Part shown: positions 1 to 8,174 of the stretch, piece by piece | How positions within the stretch are numbered: the first letter of the stretch is position 1 | Layout: each line of letters starts with the position of its first letter | Position numbers and translations under genes: made by a program | Source of the DNA: Arthonia radiata | Taxonomy: Eukaryota; Ascomycota; Arthoniomycetes; Arthoniales; Arthoniaceae | DNA length: 64,000 bases | Direction of reading: 5' to 3' | Assembly: GCA_002989075.1 (NCBI GenBank) | Contig: PSQN01000006.1 | Coordinates: 868,001-932,000 of the forward strand | The notes under the pieces: generated by a model | What the model was told of the DNA's origin: nothing | The model's database searches: none | The model's input: the letters and a program-made list of their open reading frames with translations, nothing else

Positions 1-393
1 GGCGAGGAGTCCATTGAGAAGGATGTTTAGGTAGCTGTCGCCTGCTCAGCAGACCGGCCTTAGCGGCGTTGAAAGCCTTTCAGGGGCTCAACCTTGTCAG
101 GCGGGCACGGACAATAGGGGTGTTGGGGGTTTGATGCCCTTGAATAATACCACCTTCACTTCGGACGCACCCCTCAGTCGTCCAGAAAGTCCAATGAGCG
201 ACATGTAGAGCGTCTCAAAATTGCATGTATTCATTCAAGTATCCTGCAAAGGTTCACATGGTACAGGGCAAAGCAGTGATCCACCTTCCCTCCACATTTC
301 CCTCTAGGAGACTCATCCCGATCGCATCTAGTTGTTCACTGACATGGCCTTCAACCTGATATTTCCGTATGCAAATCGCTTTAGATGCCTTCC
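1..393. other. Window edge and 3' flank of the first gene
   Basis: No complete gene is visible here. The first 30 bases read in frame 1 as nine codons ending in TAG at 28-30 (GEESIEKDV then stop), which could be the last codons of a plus-strand gene lying mostly outside the window; this is too short to judge. The rest is probably shared 3' flank with the minus-strand membrane-protein gene that ends at 394. Confidence 0.3.
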
Positions 394-2522
394 TCATCGA
401 CCACTTATTCTTCGTCTCGCCCATCTTCCGCCAAATCCTTCTTCGATCACTTTCCCGGACACATTCCGAGCATTCATGCCCATGAAGTCCTGGAACTCAC
501 CAGGTACGTCTTCTTGGTAACCCCCACGACCACTCAGATCAGCACCACTCCTGCTTGCCACTCTGCCGTGCTCGTCCATCCGGTTGTTGAGACGCTCGTA
601 CTGGGGCTGCTCGTGTCGCTCCATCTCCTTAAGCGTCTCCCGGTGTCGTGGGGGCGTGAGCCATTCGTTGGTGTTGAGACCAGGCTCCCGGTGCGGCGAG
701 GAAAGTGGACGCTTGGAATGCGGGCTTGATGTGGGGCTGCTGCGCACGCCTTGTACGGCAGACTTGAGGTCACCGTAGTAGCGACCTTTCCCTGGCGATG
801 ATGGACGGGAGTTCGACGGAGATGAAGAAGCGATTGACGTAGTACTGAGTGGAGCTATAACATTGCCTTGGCTCTGAGGGCGTGGGCTTTGTCCAGCAGC
901 CAGTGGAGGTGGTGTCGGTGGGTTCATGCTAAGTGGCTGCAGCACGATCGTTGGGTCCCAGGCTCTCTGCTGCATGGCCGGGCCAGGTGATTTGGGTGGT
1001 GGTGTAGGTGCGTAGCGATTATCGTTGCTCAGCTCGTCGTCGAGATCCTCGACGAAAGAAGAGTTGCGAACAGGCTGATACGGACGCTGTGGCTGAGGAT
1101 GGAGATCGATTTCGGACATGTCTTCATCTTCTTCTGGCACGATAGAGAACGCTGGGTCACTGTTCTCATCATTCTCGTCGCGGAAAGTTGACCAATTCTC
1201 CGAGGACGCGAAAGTTCCCGAAGTACGCTTGCTCGACTTCCGTGGAAGATTTGGTGCGGAGCTTTTGCTGTCCTCGCTGCGATCAGAGTACACGGAGGAC
1301 GCTGCTACAGAGTTTAATCTGGATAACTCGGTTTGTTTCAGTGGAGAGCTTGCTCTTGGCGGTGGCCTGGGAACATTGTGGACGTTGACGCGCGACAGAT
1401 GCTCAAAAGAAGGCTGAGAGTAGATGCTTGGGGCAGACACCGGCGAATTTGAGCGAGGATCCATGATGCTTGGTGCCGAGACCGCAGAACTAGGGTGATC
1501 GTTGATGCCCTCCGCAACCATCGGCAAGCTTGCGCGAGACTCGTTTGCCGTCTTTGGGTTGTGTGGTGAGTACAATTGGCCTGTGGAGTCGTTGCGTGTG
1601 GAGATGAAGGACAATGGGCGCTTTTGGTCCTCCCACGGCAAGGAGATGCCACTGTCGTGTTTATTATGGAGTTGCGAGGCCTCAGAAATTTCTGAGCTCT
1701 TGTATTTGTGTTTGCTTTTACGTCGTGAGGTGAGATTATCTTCCAAGGGATTAAGATCTGGCGGAAGTTTCGCGATCTTGCGGAACATGACTGCTAAGTA
1801 TACTGACAGGCTAGCAGTCACCAGATGGAGAGCACCCACAGCGATTGCAATGATCCAGGTGTATGCGATTAGCTGATCAGCGATCTCTTGAGATGGCAAG
1901 AGGGACTTCCAGCGGCTCTTGTTGTCGACAGGTTGGGAGAGGTTCCAACGATCGGCCATGGCAATGTAGACATAAAAAGGGATCAGCGCTATGTCGGTCA
2001 AGATGGCGAAGATGTGGTAGCTGGCGGCACTAGCAGGCACTTTTCGCTTGGCTCCTCGTGCGAGATGTGTGATAGCGTAGAGCGCAATGACGAAGTCTAC
2101 GGCAGGCTTCGCCCTGTTAGCCCATATTGATTGCGATCTGATAGCCCTCGACGACTTACTGCAGCTCTGGTAGCCCAACTCGCGATGCCTTTCACGTTTG
2201 ATAAAAGCGCCATGCAGACTATTACACCTGCAGCCCCAAGCCAATTGACGACGCGCAACCCCAATTGTGCCCATCTCACACCTTGAACCTTGCGCTTAGT
2301 ATTGGGGCTCATCGGTGTGGCATTTGTGGATCCGTATGCCGCCTGCTGCCAGCTGTCGGGATGTCTGTTGAAATTGATCAATGGTCCATCTTGTTTAGCT
2401 TTCGGTGGGGGCGGTGCCCAGCTTGCTCGAGTGACCGCTTTCGGATCGAAGCCATTGTTGAAGGGATCGCTGTATCGCTCCTCTCGGTTCGTGTACAAGT
2501 AAGGTGGAACAGAACCACCCAT
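394..2522 (-). CDS. Fungal four-TM membrane protein with long cytoplasmic tail
   Basis: Two exons, 2522-2160 and 2106-394, joined across a 53-bp intron (donor GTAAGT, branch CTAAC, acceptor GAAG), give about 691 aa. The start is the first true ATG in a divergent promoter context (MGGSVPPYLYTNREER). Hydrophobic segments are visible near residues 87-108, 124-138, 155-175 and 205-230. They are followed by a polar tail of roughly 450 residues rich in Ser, Pro and acidic stretches (EEDEDMSEID, PTPPPKSP), as expected of a cytosolic, phosphorylation-prone region. I recognise it only as a conserved hypothetical membrane protein of filamentous ascomycetes; the compact four-helix body and long tail suggest a plasma-membrane or organelle scaffold, but no enzymatic motif is seen. 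The gene diverges from the ferredoxin reductase gene with 273 bp between start codons. Confidence 0.75.
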
Positions 2523-2795
2523 GATTTCTCTGTGAGGATCAGGGATGTTTCTGGAGATTTGCATGCATAAGGAATGTCGGTAATGGCGCTAGAATATTGG
2601 CGGGGTCCCTTCGACCATCCAGGTGCGCAGAATAAACACTCGTCGACCGGGCAACTGCCGAAGCGTCGAACTTTCGGCCGAGATCTGGTGCCAAGCTTTT
2701 GTAATGCGCATCTTCGACCAGAGTTGTCTCGCATCCAGTTTCTTCTGGCAACCTGCAGTCAAGTGTTACATCCTGGTGGAGGCCAGCCAACAACC
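2523..2795. promoter_or_regulatory. Bidirectional intergenic promoter region
   Basis: These 273 bp separate the start codons of two divergent genes (membrane protein on minus, ferredoxin reductase on plus), so both promoters and 5' UTRs must lie here or overlap. No clear TATA box was picked out. Confidence 0.5.
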
Positions 2796-4392
2796 ATGCA
2801 TTCCGAGTCTGCATATATCTGTCGAGACTGTCTCCGGAGCCTTCGAACTTCACGCCGTCTCAGGCCCACACAGCGACTCCGTGCTTCCACGATTAGCAAT
2901 GCGCGGCCATTGCGACTGGGCATCGTCGGCTCAGGACCAGCGGGCTTCTATGCCGCCGCCCGCGTGATGCAAAAGATGCCTGATGCACGCGTAGACATGT
3001 ACGAGAAGCTCCCTGTACCATTTGGCCTCGTCCGATACGGTGTCGCCCCCGATCATCCCGAAGTCAAGGTGGGCAGCAGCTAGCGACCTCCAATTTGTAA
3101 CCCGCGCTGAAGGTAAGCAGAATTGTCAAGACCGTTTTGAGGAGGTTGCGGCGTCAGACCGCTTTCAGTTCATCGGTAATGTCACCGTTGGCGAGCATAT
3201 CAAGCTGGCGCAAATGAAGCAGCATTATGATGCGCTGCTTTTTGCGTATGGCGCAACGCGAGACCGACTGCTCGGCATCCCAGGCGAAACCGATCTGAGG
3301 GGTGTCCTCTCAGCCCGCGAGTTCGTTGGATGGTACAACGGATTACCAGAGTTTGTCGAGCTTGCACCCAGGCTTGACGCAGAACATGCAATCGTCATTG
3401 GGAACGGCAACGTGGCTCTAGATGTCGCACGCATCCTGTTATCACCAGTTGACTCCCTGCGCAAAACCGACATCACCGACGTCGCGATTGAGGCCTTATC
3501 GAAGTCGCGCGTGAAGCGGGTGACGATTGCGGGCCGGAGAGGGCCAATGCAAGCTGCCTTTACAATCAAAGAGCTGCGTGAGCTCGTCAACCTGCCAGCC
3601 ACATCTTTTCAAGCGGACAATCTTGATCTCATCCCATCTGCTGAATGGATTTCGAAGCGACCTCGTCTTGAGCAGAGGAAGTATCGCTTCGCAAAACTTC
3701 TCACAGAAGGAAGTCGGGAAGCCGACAAGCAATGCCATCTCCGATCCATGATCTCCCCTGAAGCGTTCGTTAGTGCCAAGGATGACGGCCTACTATCACA
3801 TCTGCGGTTTAGGCACAACATGTTCCGCAACGATGCAGAGCGCTTCGCGCCCAGTGCGCAAGTCAGGCCGGCCGAGACAATGGAGGTTGTTGAAGCAGGA
3901 CTCGCATTCAGGTCAATTGGATACCAGGCAGAATCGATACCGGGGCTACTCGAAGACCTCAATATCAATTTCAAGGCCTTGAAAGGTATCATTGCGAATG
4001 ACGGTCGTGGCCGCGCTCTGCACCCACTAGACGCGGATCAAGAAGGCTCTCAAGATGATGTCGTTCCCGGTTGCTACTGCACCGGCTGGGTCAAAAATGG
4101 TCCCACTGGAGTCATTGCCACAACGATGGAAGATGCTTTCAATACTGCGGATGCTATCACTGAGGACTGGAGTAATGCCAGAGATATGCTGAGTGGGAAA
4201 GCCACGGATGCTGACGGGTGGCAGTCCTTGAACGCTGATCTCAGGTTACAGGACGCTATTTCTTGGGAGGATTGGAAAACCATCGACCGATTTGAGAAGC
4301 AAATCGGTCAAGAGAAAGGAGGCAAGCCTCGATCGAAGTTGAAAGATGTTGCTGAAATGGTCACGGCTGCGAAGATGGCAAGAACTGGCTGA
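2796..4392 (+). CDS. ARH1: Mitochondrial NADPH:adrenodoxin/ferredoxin reductase
   Basis: Exons 2796-3068 and 3121-4392, with a 52-bp intron (GTGGGC...GCAG), give 514 aa, close to the usual length. The start ATG has a good context (caaccATGc) and is followed by an Arg-rich, acid-poor leader typical of a mitochondrial presequence. The FAD-binding motif GIVGSGPAGFYAA lies near residue 40 and is followed by EKLPVPFGLVRYGVAPDHPE. The NADP-binding segment VIGNGNVALDVARILL and AGRRGPMQAAFTIKELREL are diagnostic, and GWVKNGPTGVIATTM near the C-terminus matches the family's end. The splice reconstitutes HPEVKNCQDRFEEVA. The enzyme passes electrons from NADPH to mitochondrial ferredoxin for Fe-S cluster and heme A biosynthesis. 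It is convergent with the NADAR gene 160 bp downstream. Confidence 0.93.
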
Positions 4393-4552
4393 CGATGCCT
4401 AGGCTTCAGCGTACATCAATGTGGGAAAACGATACTACTTGTTCGAGTTACTGCAAGCTGTTGACTGGAGGCCATCCAATACCAAATATTGTCGCCCAAG
4501 ACAGAGGCATTACCACAATCGAGCAATGAGAAGATGTTGATATTAAGATGGC

Positions 4553-5191
4553 CTACAGGGCTCCCTTCGAGTCACCTTGCCCATTCCGGATACGGTCCCT
4601 CACGCTCACGATGGCTTTCCCCAGAAGGTTTTCGCCCCACTCGCTGCGCTTGCTCTTCGGACCATCCTCAATCGAGAAGCCTATGCCCCAGATCCTATCA
4701 GACGGACTTGCCTCGACCAGCTCCATTTCGCTCGTCTCCAGCAGCAAGTCCTTCAAGCTGGAGCCCGGCGCGGGCTCTGGATCCGACTTCTGAATATGCG
4801 AAGCACCTTGCTTGAACTTCAGAAAGTTGCCAGACTCCACGATGCGCGATTTGTTCGCATTCCATTTCTTTGAGTCGAAGTTTTTCACTTCGCGGCCCAG
4901 CTTCTTCTGCTCAGCTGGGGTCTTGGCTTCTGGTGGGCAGTCAGTTAATATTGATGCGCTAAGCTCCAGCTCAGCCAACCTACTCCTGATCTTCTCAGCT
5001 GTCTCTGTGTCATTGAACAGCATAGCCTTCTGATACATCATATACATCTCTGTACTTCGGTACTCTATTTCAGCATCGTCTTTGAAACGGCAATCATACC
5101 ACTGCGACATAAATTGCTGCCATCGGCCATCATCAATGTTGTAAAAGTATACAGGGTCTGTCCCACCAAGCTCGGAACTGGCAGTGGTCAT
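4553..5191 (-). CDS. NADAR (YbiA/DUF1768) domain N-glycosidase-like protein
   Basis: The reading frame encodes 212 aa from the ATG at 5191, which has A at -3 (GGACAATGACC). The frame stays open upstream to another ATG at 5311, which would add 40 residues with some resemblance to a mitochondrial leader. NADAR hallmarks are FYNIDDG and FMSQWYDCRF at the start, EYRSTEMYMMYQKAMLF in the core, then GREVKNFDSKKW, and the closing block LVEASPSDRIWGIGFS followed by WGENLLGKAIVSVRDRIR. The conserved Glu in the TAE/STE region, Trp and Asp positions all look present, so it is probably active. Known NADAR proteins hydrolyse N-glycosidic bonds in riboflavin-pathway intermediates or remove ADP-ribose from guanine; which applies here cannot be told. 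It has a single exon and is convergent with the ferredoxin reductase gene. Confidence 0.85.
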   Translation of the reverse strand: MTTASSELGGTDPVYFYNIDDGRWQQFMSQWYDCRFKDDAEIEYRSTEMYMMYQKAMLFNDTETAEKIRSRLAELELSASILTDCPPEAKTPAEQKKLGREVKNFDSKKWNANKSRIVESGNFLKFKQGASHIQKSDPEPAPGSSLKDLLLETSEMELVEASPSDRIWGIGFSIEDGPKSKRSEWGENLLGKAIVSVRDRIRNGQGDSKGAL

Positions 5192-5847
5192 TGTCCGGAT
5201 GGACAGTCTCAAACAGGAGGGAGTTTCTAGAGCGGGTATGATAGGCCTGTGAGGCTTTTGTGGGATACAGTATAATCTGCACAATGGTCGTGCTAGCTTG
5301 ACTTGTGACATACAAAATAGAATGGAAAGGAATGCCAAACAGAATACTGCGATTTTGCAAAATAATAATGGTCGATGTCATTGTCACGCTCGTGTCAGCA
5401 GGCGGGATGTTCATTGCACAATCCATGTGTCAGCCACAAATCTGATGCCCACCTAAATGAAGGTCACGATGTGTCTATGCCCACCTCTCGACTTTGCAGG
5501 AGACGTTGCCGCTTCCAAGTCGCGGCGATCCCTGGACTCCGCTGAGCCTACAGCAGTACTTAATCAGACGCATTAGAAGTTCCGCGGATATCCAATACGT
5601 TGTTTGTCGGCGGGTGCAATCTTGATCCCGGTCCATATTGTACATGTCTGGATAGATTGCCGTACAAGTCGAGGTTCGAGATTTTGAGCGCACACGCAGG
5701 AATCATCATGTCTTCGAAATGGCACGATAGACACTAAAGGTCTAGCGTAGCAGCTACTGCGTGAGGTTGAGAGTAGAGTAGTCTATTTCTGCTGATGGTA
5801 CTTGGTCTTTACAAGTGCCAGCAATCTAACCTGACAGGGACGGAAGC
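5192..5847. other. Intergenic, between NADAR and F-box genes
   Basis: This is the divergent upstream region of both neighbouring genes (656 bp). Short open frames overlap here but have no recognisable motif. I see no RNA gene or repeat. Confidence 0.4.
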
Positions 5848-7442
5848 ATGGAAGGCCAAGCGGCATCCATCCATCTCAGCTCATTACCTAGAGAGCTCAT
5901 CCAACAAATCATCACATATCTTGACCGCGCCGACCTGCGGGTACTAAACCTCGCTAGTCACGCGCTGCACACGCTCACATTTCACGCTTTTTGGACTGAT
6001 GTCTCACTGAGAACCTCACAAATGCGAGCACATGCAGGCTTCATTAATGCATGCAAGCGTCGTGCAGAGGTCCAGAATGTAATCCAGAGTTTGAATGTAC
6101 TTGATGACAGATCGTGCAGTTCGTTCATAAGGTTAGTCTCCAACCATGCCTGTGTCCGTTTCCCGTGCCAGGAGCAATGACGCGCCGGGATTGTGTAAGA
6201 GTCCTACACGTGATGTCTGAAAAGGTCACTCGTGGACACTCTTAACGATGACTTTGCTGACTCTTCGTGTTAAGATCTCTTGAAGATCCAGAGCCGCCAC
6301 CAGCACCATTCTACTGCAATGAAGACCGCGCCCTCGCCCGGAAGATCTGGAATATAGTCCCTCGGCTGCCTTCATTGAAGACCCTGAGAACTATAGCGCC
6401 ACCTGGAGACTCGGAGGTGATGCACCGTGATTTCAACTTGTCCAACCTTGAGACGCTCGAGCTAACATTCAGCGAGCTAAGCGAAGTGAGTCCGCAGCCC
6501 CTACGCTGATATCGCAGCCATTCAACGCAGGAGTAGCGGACATTTCGCTCACTTCCTAAGAGTTGATTTGTGTAAAGTTGGTGGTGCTACAGAATTGTTC
6601 GCTGATAGACCGTGCTCTACTGATATCATCTCTTGTAGCAGAAGCTTGGCCTACTGCTGTCGAAGACGCCTAGACTGAGACGTCTGCGCGTCGACCTAGT
6701 CCGGCTAATACCCCAAAATATCCCTCAGACGCATACTGGGCAGCATGGGCCCGTGCAGCACTTGACAAGTGTGCGTAAGCGTGGGCCAGTCATAAATAGC
6801 CATGAACTTTCCAACGCATTGAAACACGTCCGTCGGACACTCGAAATGCTCACGATTAGTATCTCGAGCAACAGAGTCCAACATGAAATGCCAGTAGAGG
6901 GCGGTGAGCCAGTCACCTGTGACCACCGACTACAAATCGCGGATCGCCTGGCATCGTTCAAATCGTACCCCAAGCTCACATATCTCGAGATACCGGTCGC
7001 ATTACTCTACGGCTCCCGGGACAGCATGGACGACCCCTCGAATTACAGCTCGAAGCTCGAACGATACCTGCCCACATCCCTCGAGCATTTTGTGTTGCGC
7101 AACGACTTGGCCCAATTTTGGCTTAATTCAAGCGTGCTGTATAGCAACAAGTGGAGCTGTTGGTTCACCGAGTCGCGCACGGATTTGAGGGAATTTGCGC
7201 CTGTTCTGAAGCTTGTGGTGTTTCGGCTGACGCGCGCTATGGGGCGAGCATCTTCACACACTGCGAAGGTTATTTATTCCTGGCGGTCAACACGTGATCA
7301 TTCAGAAGCCTCTATATTGCGCAGGACGTTGATGGACCTTGAAGGCGTACGAGAACGGTTAGCATCTCAGGGTTTGGAATTCCACATTGTACGTGATGAG
7401 AAAGATGATCCGGTGGCTAAATTCGCGACTCTAAATCGATGA
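5848..7442 (+). CDS. F-box domain protein, probable LRR-like C-terminus
   Basis: Three exons are proposed: 5848-6131, 6275-6485 and 6642-7442, giving about 431 aa. Intron 1 (143 bp, GTTAGT...TTAAG) restores AGA across the junction. Intron 2 (about 153 bp, GTGAGT) ends in a tandem TAG-CAG acceptor, so exon 3 may begin at 6639 or 6642. The N-terminus IHLSSLPRELIQQIITYLD followed by RADLRVLNLASHALHTL is a typical F-box, the Skp1-binding element of SCF ubiquitin ligases. Downstream segments such as LPSLKTLRTIAP, NLETLELTFSELSE and PRLRRLRVDLVRL have the Leu spacing of degenerate LRRs often found in fungal F-box proteins. The substrate is unknown. The introns are longer than most in the window, so the exon borders are less certain than the F-box assignment. 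Confidence 0.68.
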
Positions 7443-7765
7443 GCCTTGTTTGTGTTATGAGCATCGACAGCAGTAACAGGAGCGTCGGAAGCAATCGGAT
7501 TTTGACAAGGCATACGTATCAGCCTAATTTTGACGCTTGGGCTTCCGGAAGGCATCCGCAGAGTGTGCTGTGCTAGCATGGCCTTGAGTTGAATTACCCA
7601 ATATAAATCTTCCACCATGCCAGCTTTTTCATCCCTAAAAGATAGCAGCGATCTCTAAACATGGTATTCACGATTCTCAAGTTTTGCCCCACGAATATAT
7701 AATGAATTTACGATTTGTCAGGCAGATCTGGGCGATTGGTTTAGGGGTATAATGTTCGCTTCGCA

Positions 7766-7791
7766 TTGGTGCACCAGTGCCAGCATGTGAC
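7766..7791 (+). other. tRNA intron 1, canonical 37/38 position
   Basis: A 26-nt insert lies between A37 and T38 of the anticodon loop, the standard eukaryotic nuclear tRNA intron site cut by the tRNA splicing endonuclease. It contains the palindrome TGGTGCACCA. It lacks GT-AG ends and is too short for the spliceosome. Confidence 0.8.
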
Positions 7792-7799
7792 TGCGAAAG

Positions 7800-7860
7800 G
7801 TACGCAAAAAGCCCTAGCATACCAGATTGAGAATATTTTATACTAACAACTCCTTCTTAG
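7800..7860 (+). other. tRNA intron 2, spliceosomal-type, in the variable loop
   Basis: The 61-nt insert begins GTACGC, carries a perfect TACTAAC branch site at 7841-7847, then a pyrimidine-rich stretch and TTAG at 7857-7860. It sits after G45 of the tRNA. AGGT occurs at both junctions, so the exact cut can slide without changing the product. These are the hallmarks of an mRNA intron, not of a tRNA endonuclease intron. Confidence 0.75.
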
Positions 7861-7866
7861 GTCCTG

Positions 7867-7922
7867 GTAGCTACTCCCAAACCAATCTATCTATAAATTC
7901 AAAACCTAACAGCTTTGCTTAG
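7867..7922 (+). other. tRNA intron 3, spliceosomal-type, in the T-stem
   Basis: The 56-nt insert begins GTAGCT, carries CTAAC at 7906-7910, and ends GCTTAG at 7922, splitting the T-stem between G51 and G52. Removing it joins CTG to GG and makes all five T-stem pairs. The branch-to-acceptor distance (12 nt) matches intron 2 (13 nt) and is of the same order as in protein-gene introns in this window. Confidence 0.75.
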
Positions 7923-7945
7923 GGTTCGATTCCCAGATCGTCCAC

Positions 7946-7951
7946 TTTTTT
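7946..7951 (+). terminator. Pol III T6 terminator
   Basis: Six consecutive T residues begin two bases after the discriminator base of the tRNA, the expected RNA polymerase III stop. Confidence 0.75.
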
Positions 7952-8070
7952 GCTCCATTCAAGCTCAACAAGCATAAGCATTCAAAGCCAATCATCATAG
8001 GATGCTCAGATTTTGTTTTTGCTCTTCTGCCCCTCACGGTACTCACGCGGGGCCGAGGGGGTCCGGCGGA

Positions 8071-8076
8071 TATAAG
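8071..8076 (+). promoter_or_regulatory. Possible TATA element upstream of ARP9
   Basis: TATAAG lies about 100 bp upstream of the ARP9 start codon, after a GC-rich stretch. The position fits a TATA box, but the motif is short and the assignment is tentative. Confidence 0.25.
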
Positions 8077-8174
8077 TAGCACTAAGTCCGAATTAGCCGC
8101 CGACCGCGCTTATGCTACTGCTCGAAAGACGCGAGAAAGGCACAAGTTCCATCTAAGCTAGCTCACCTCATATA

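Larger units (their letters stand above)
7730..7944 (+). tRNA. tRNA-Ala(CGC) interrupted by three introns, two spliceosomal-like
   Basis: Exon pieces 7730-7765, 7792-7799, 7861-7866 and 7923-7944 join to a 72-nt tRNA. The acceptor stem pairs GGGCGAT with ATCGTCC across all seven positions, including G3-T70, the alanine identity pair, with discriminator A73. Box A TGGTTTAGGGG is 7737-7747. T8, A14, G18G19 and A21 are in place; the D-stem is short. The anticodon stem TTCGC/GCGAA encloses the loop TTCGCAT with anticodon CGC (Ala, GCG codons). After excision the variable loop is AGGTC, giving G15-C48, and the T-stem CTGGG/CCCAG is perfect around TTCGATT. Box B GGTTCGATTCC is 7923-7933, and a T6 terminator follows. 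The D-arm recalls fungal tRNA-Pro (from memory), so a chimeric origin is possible. Boxes A and B are about 186 bp apart, longer than usual. Function is inferred. Confidence 0.85.

Noticed and set aside
1-30. C-terminal codons of a plus-strand gene at the window edge
   Set aside because: Nine codons before a stop are too few to support a gene; mentioned only in the edge entry.
5311-5338. Upstream extension of the NADAR protein to 5338
   Set aside because: The first codon there is TTG; the first true upstream ATG is 5311, and the ATG at 5191 has a better context just before the domain.
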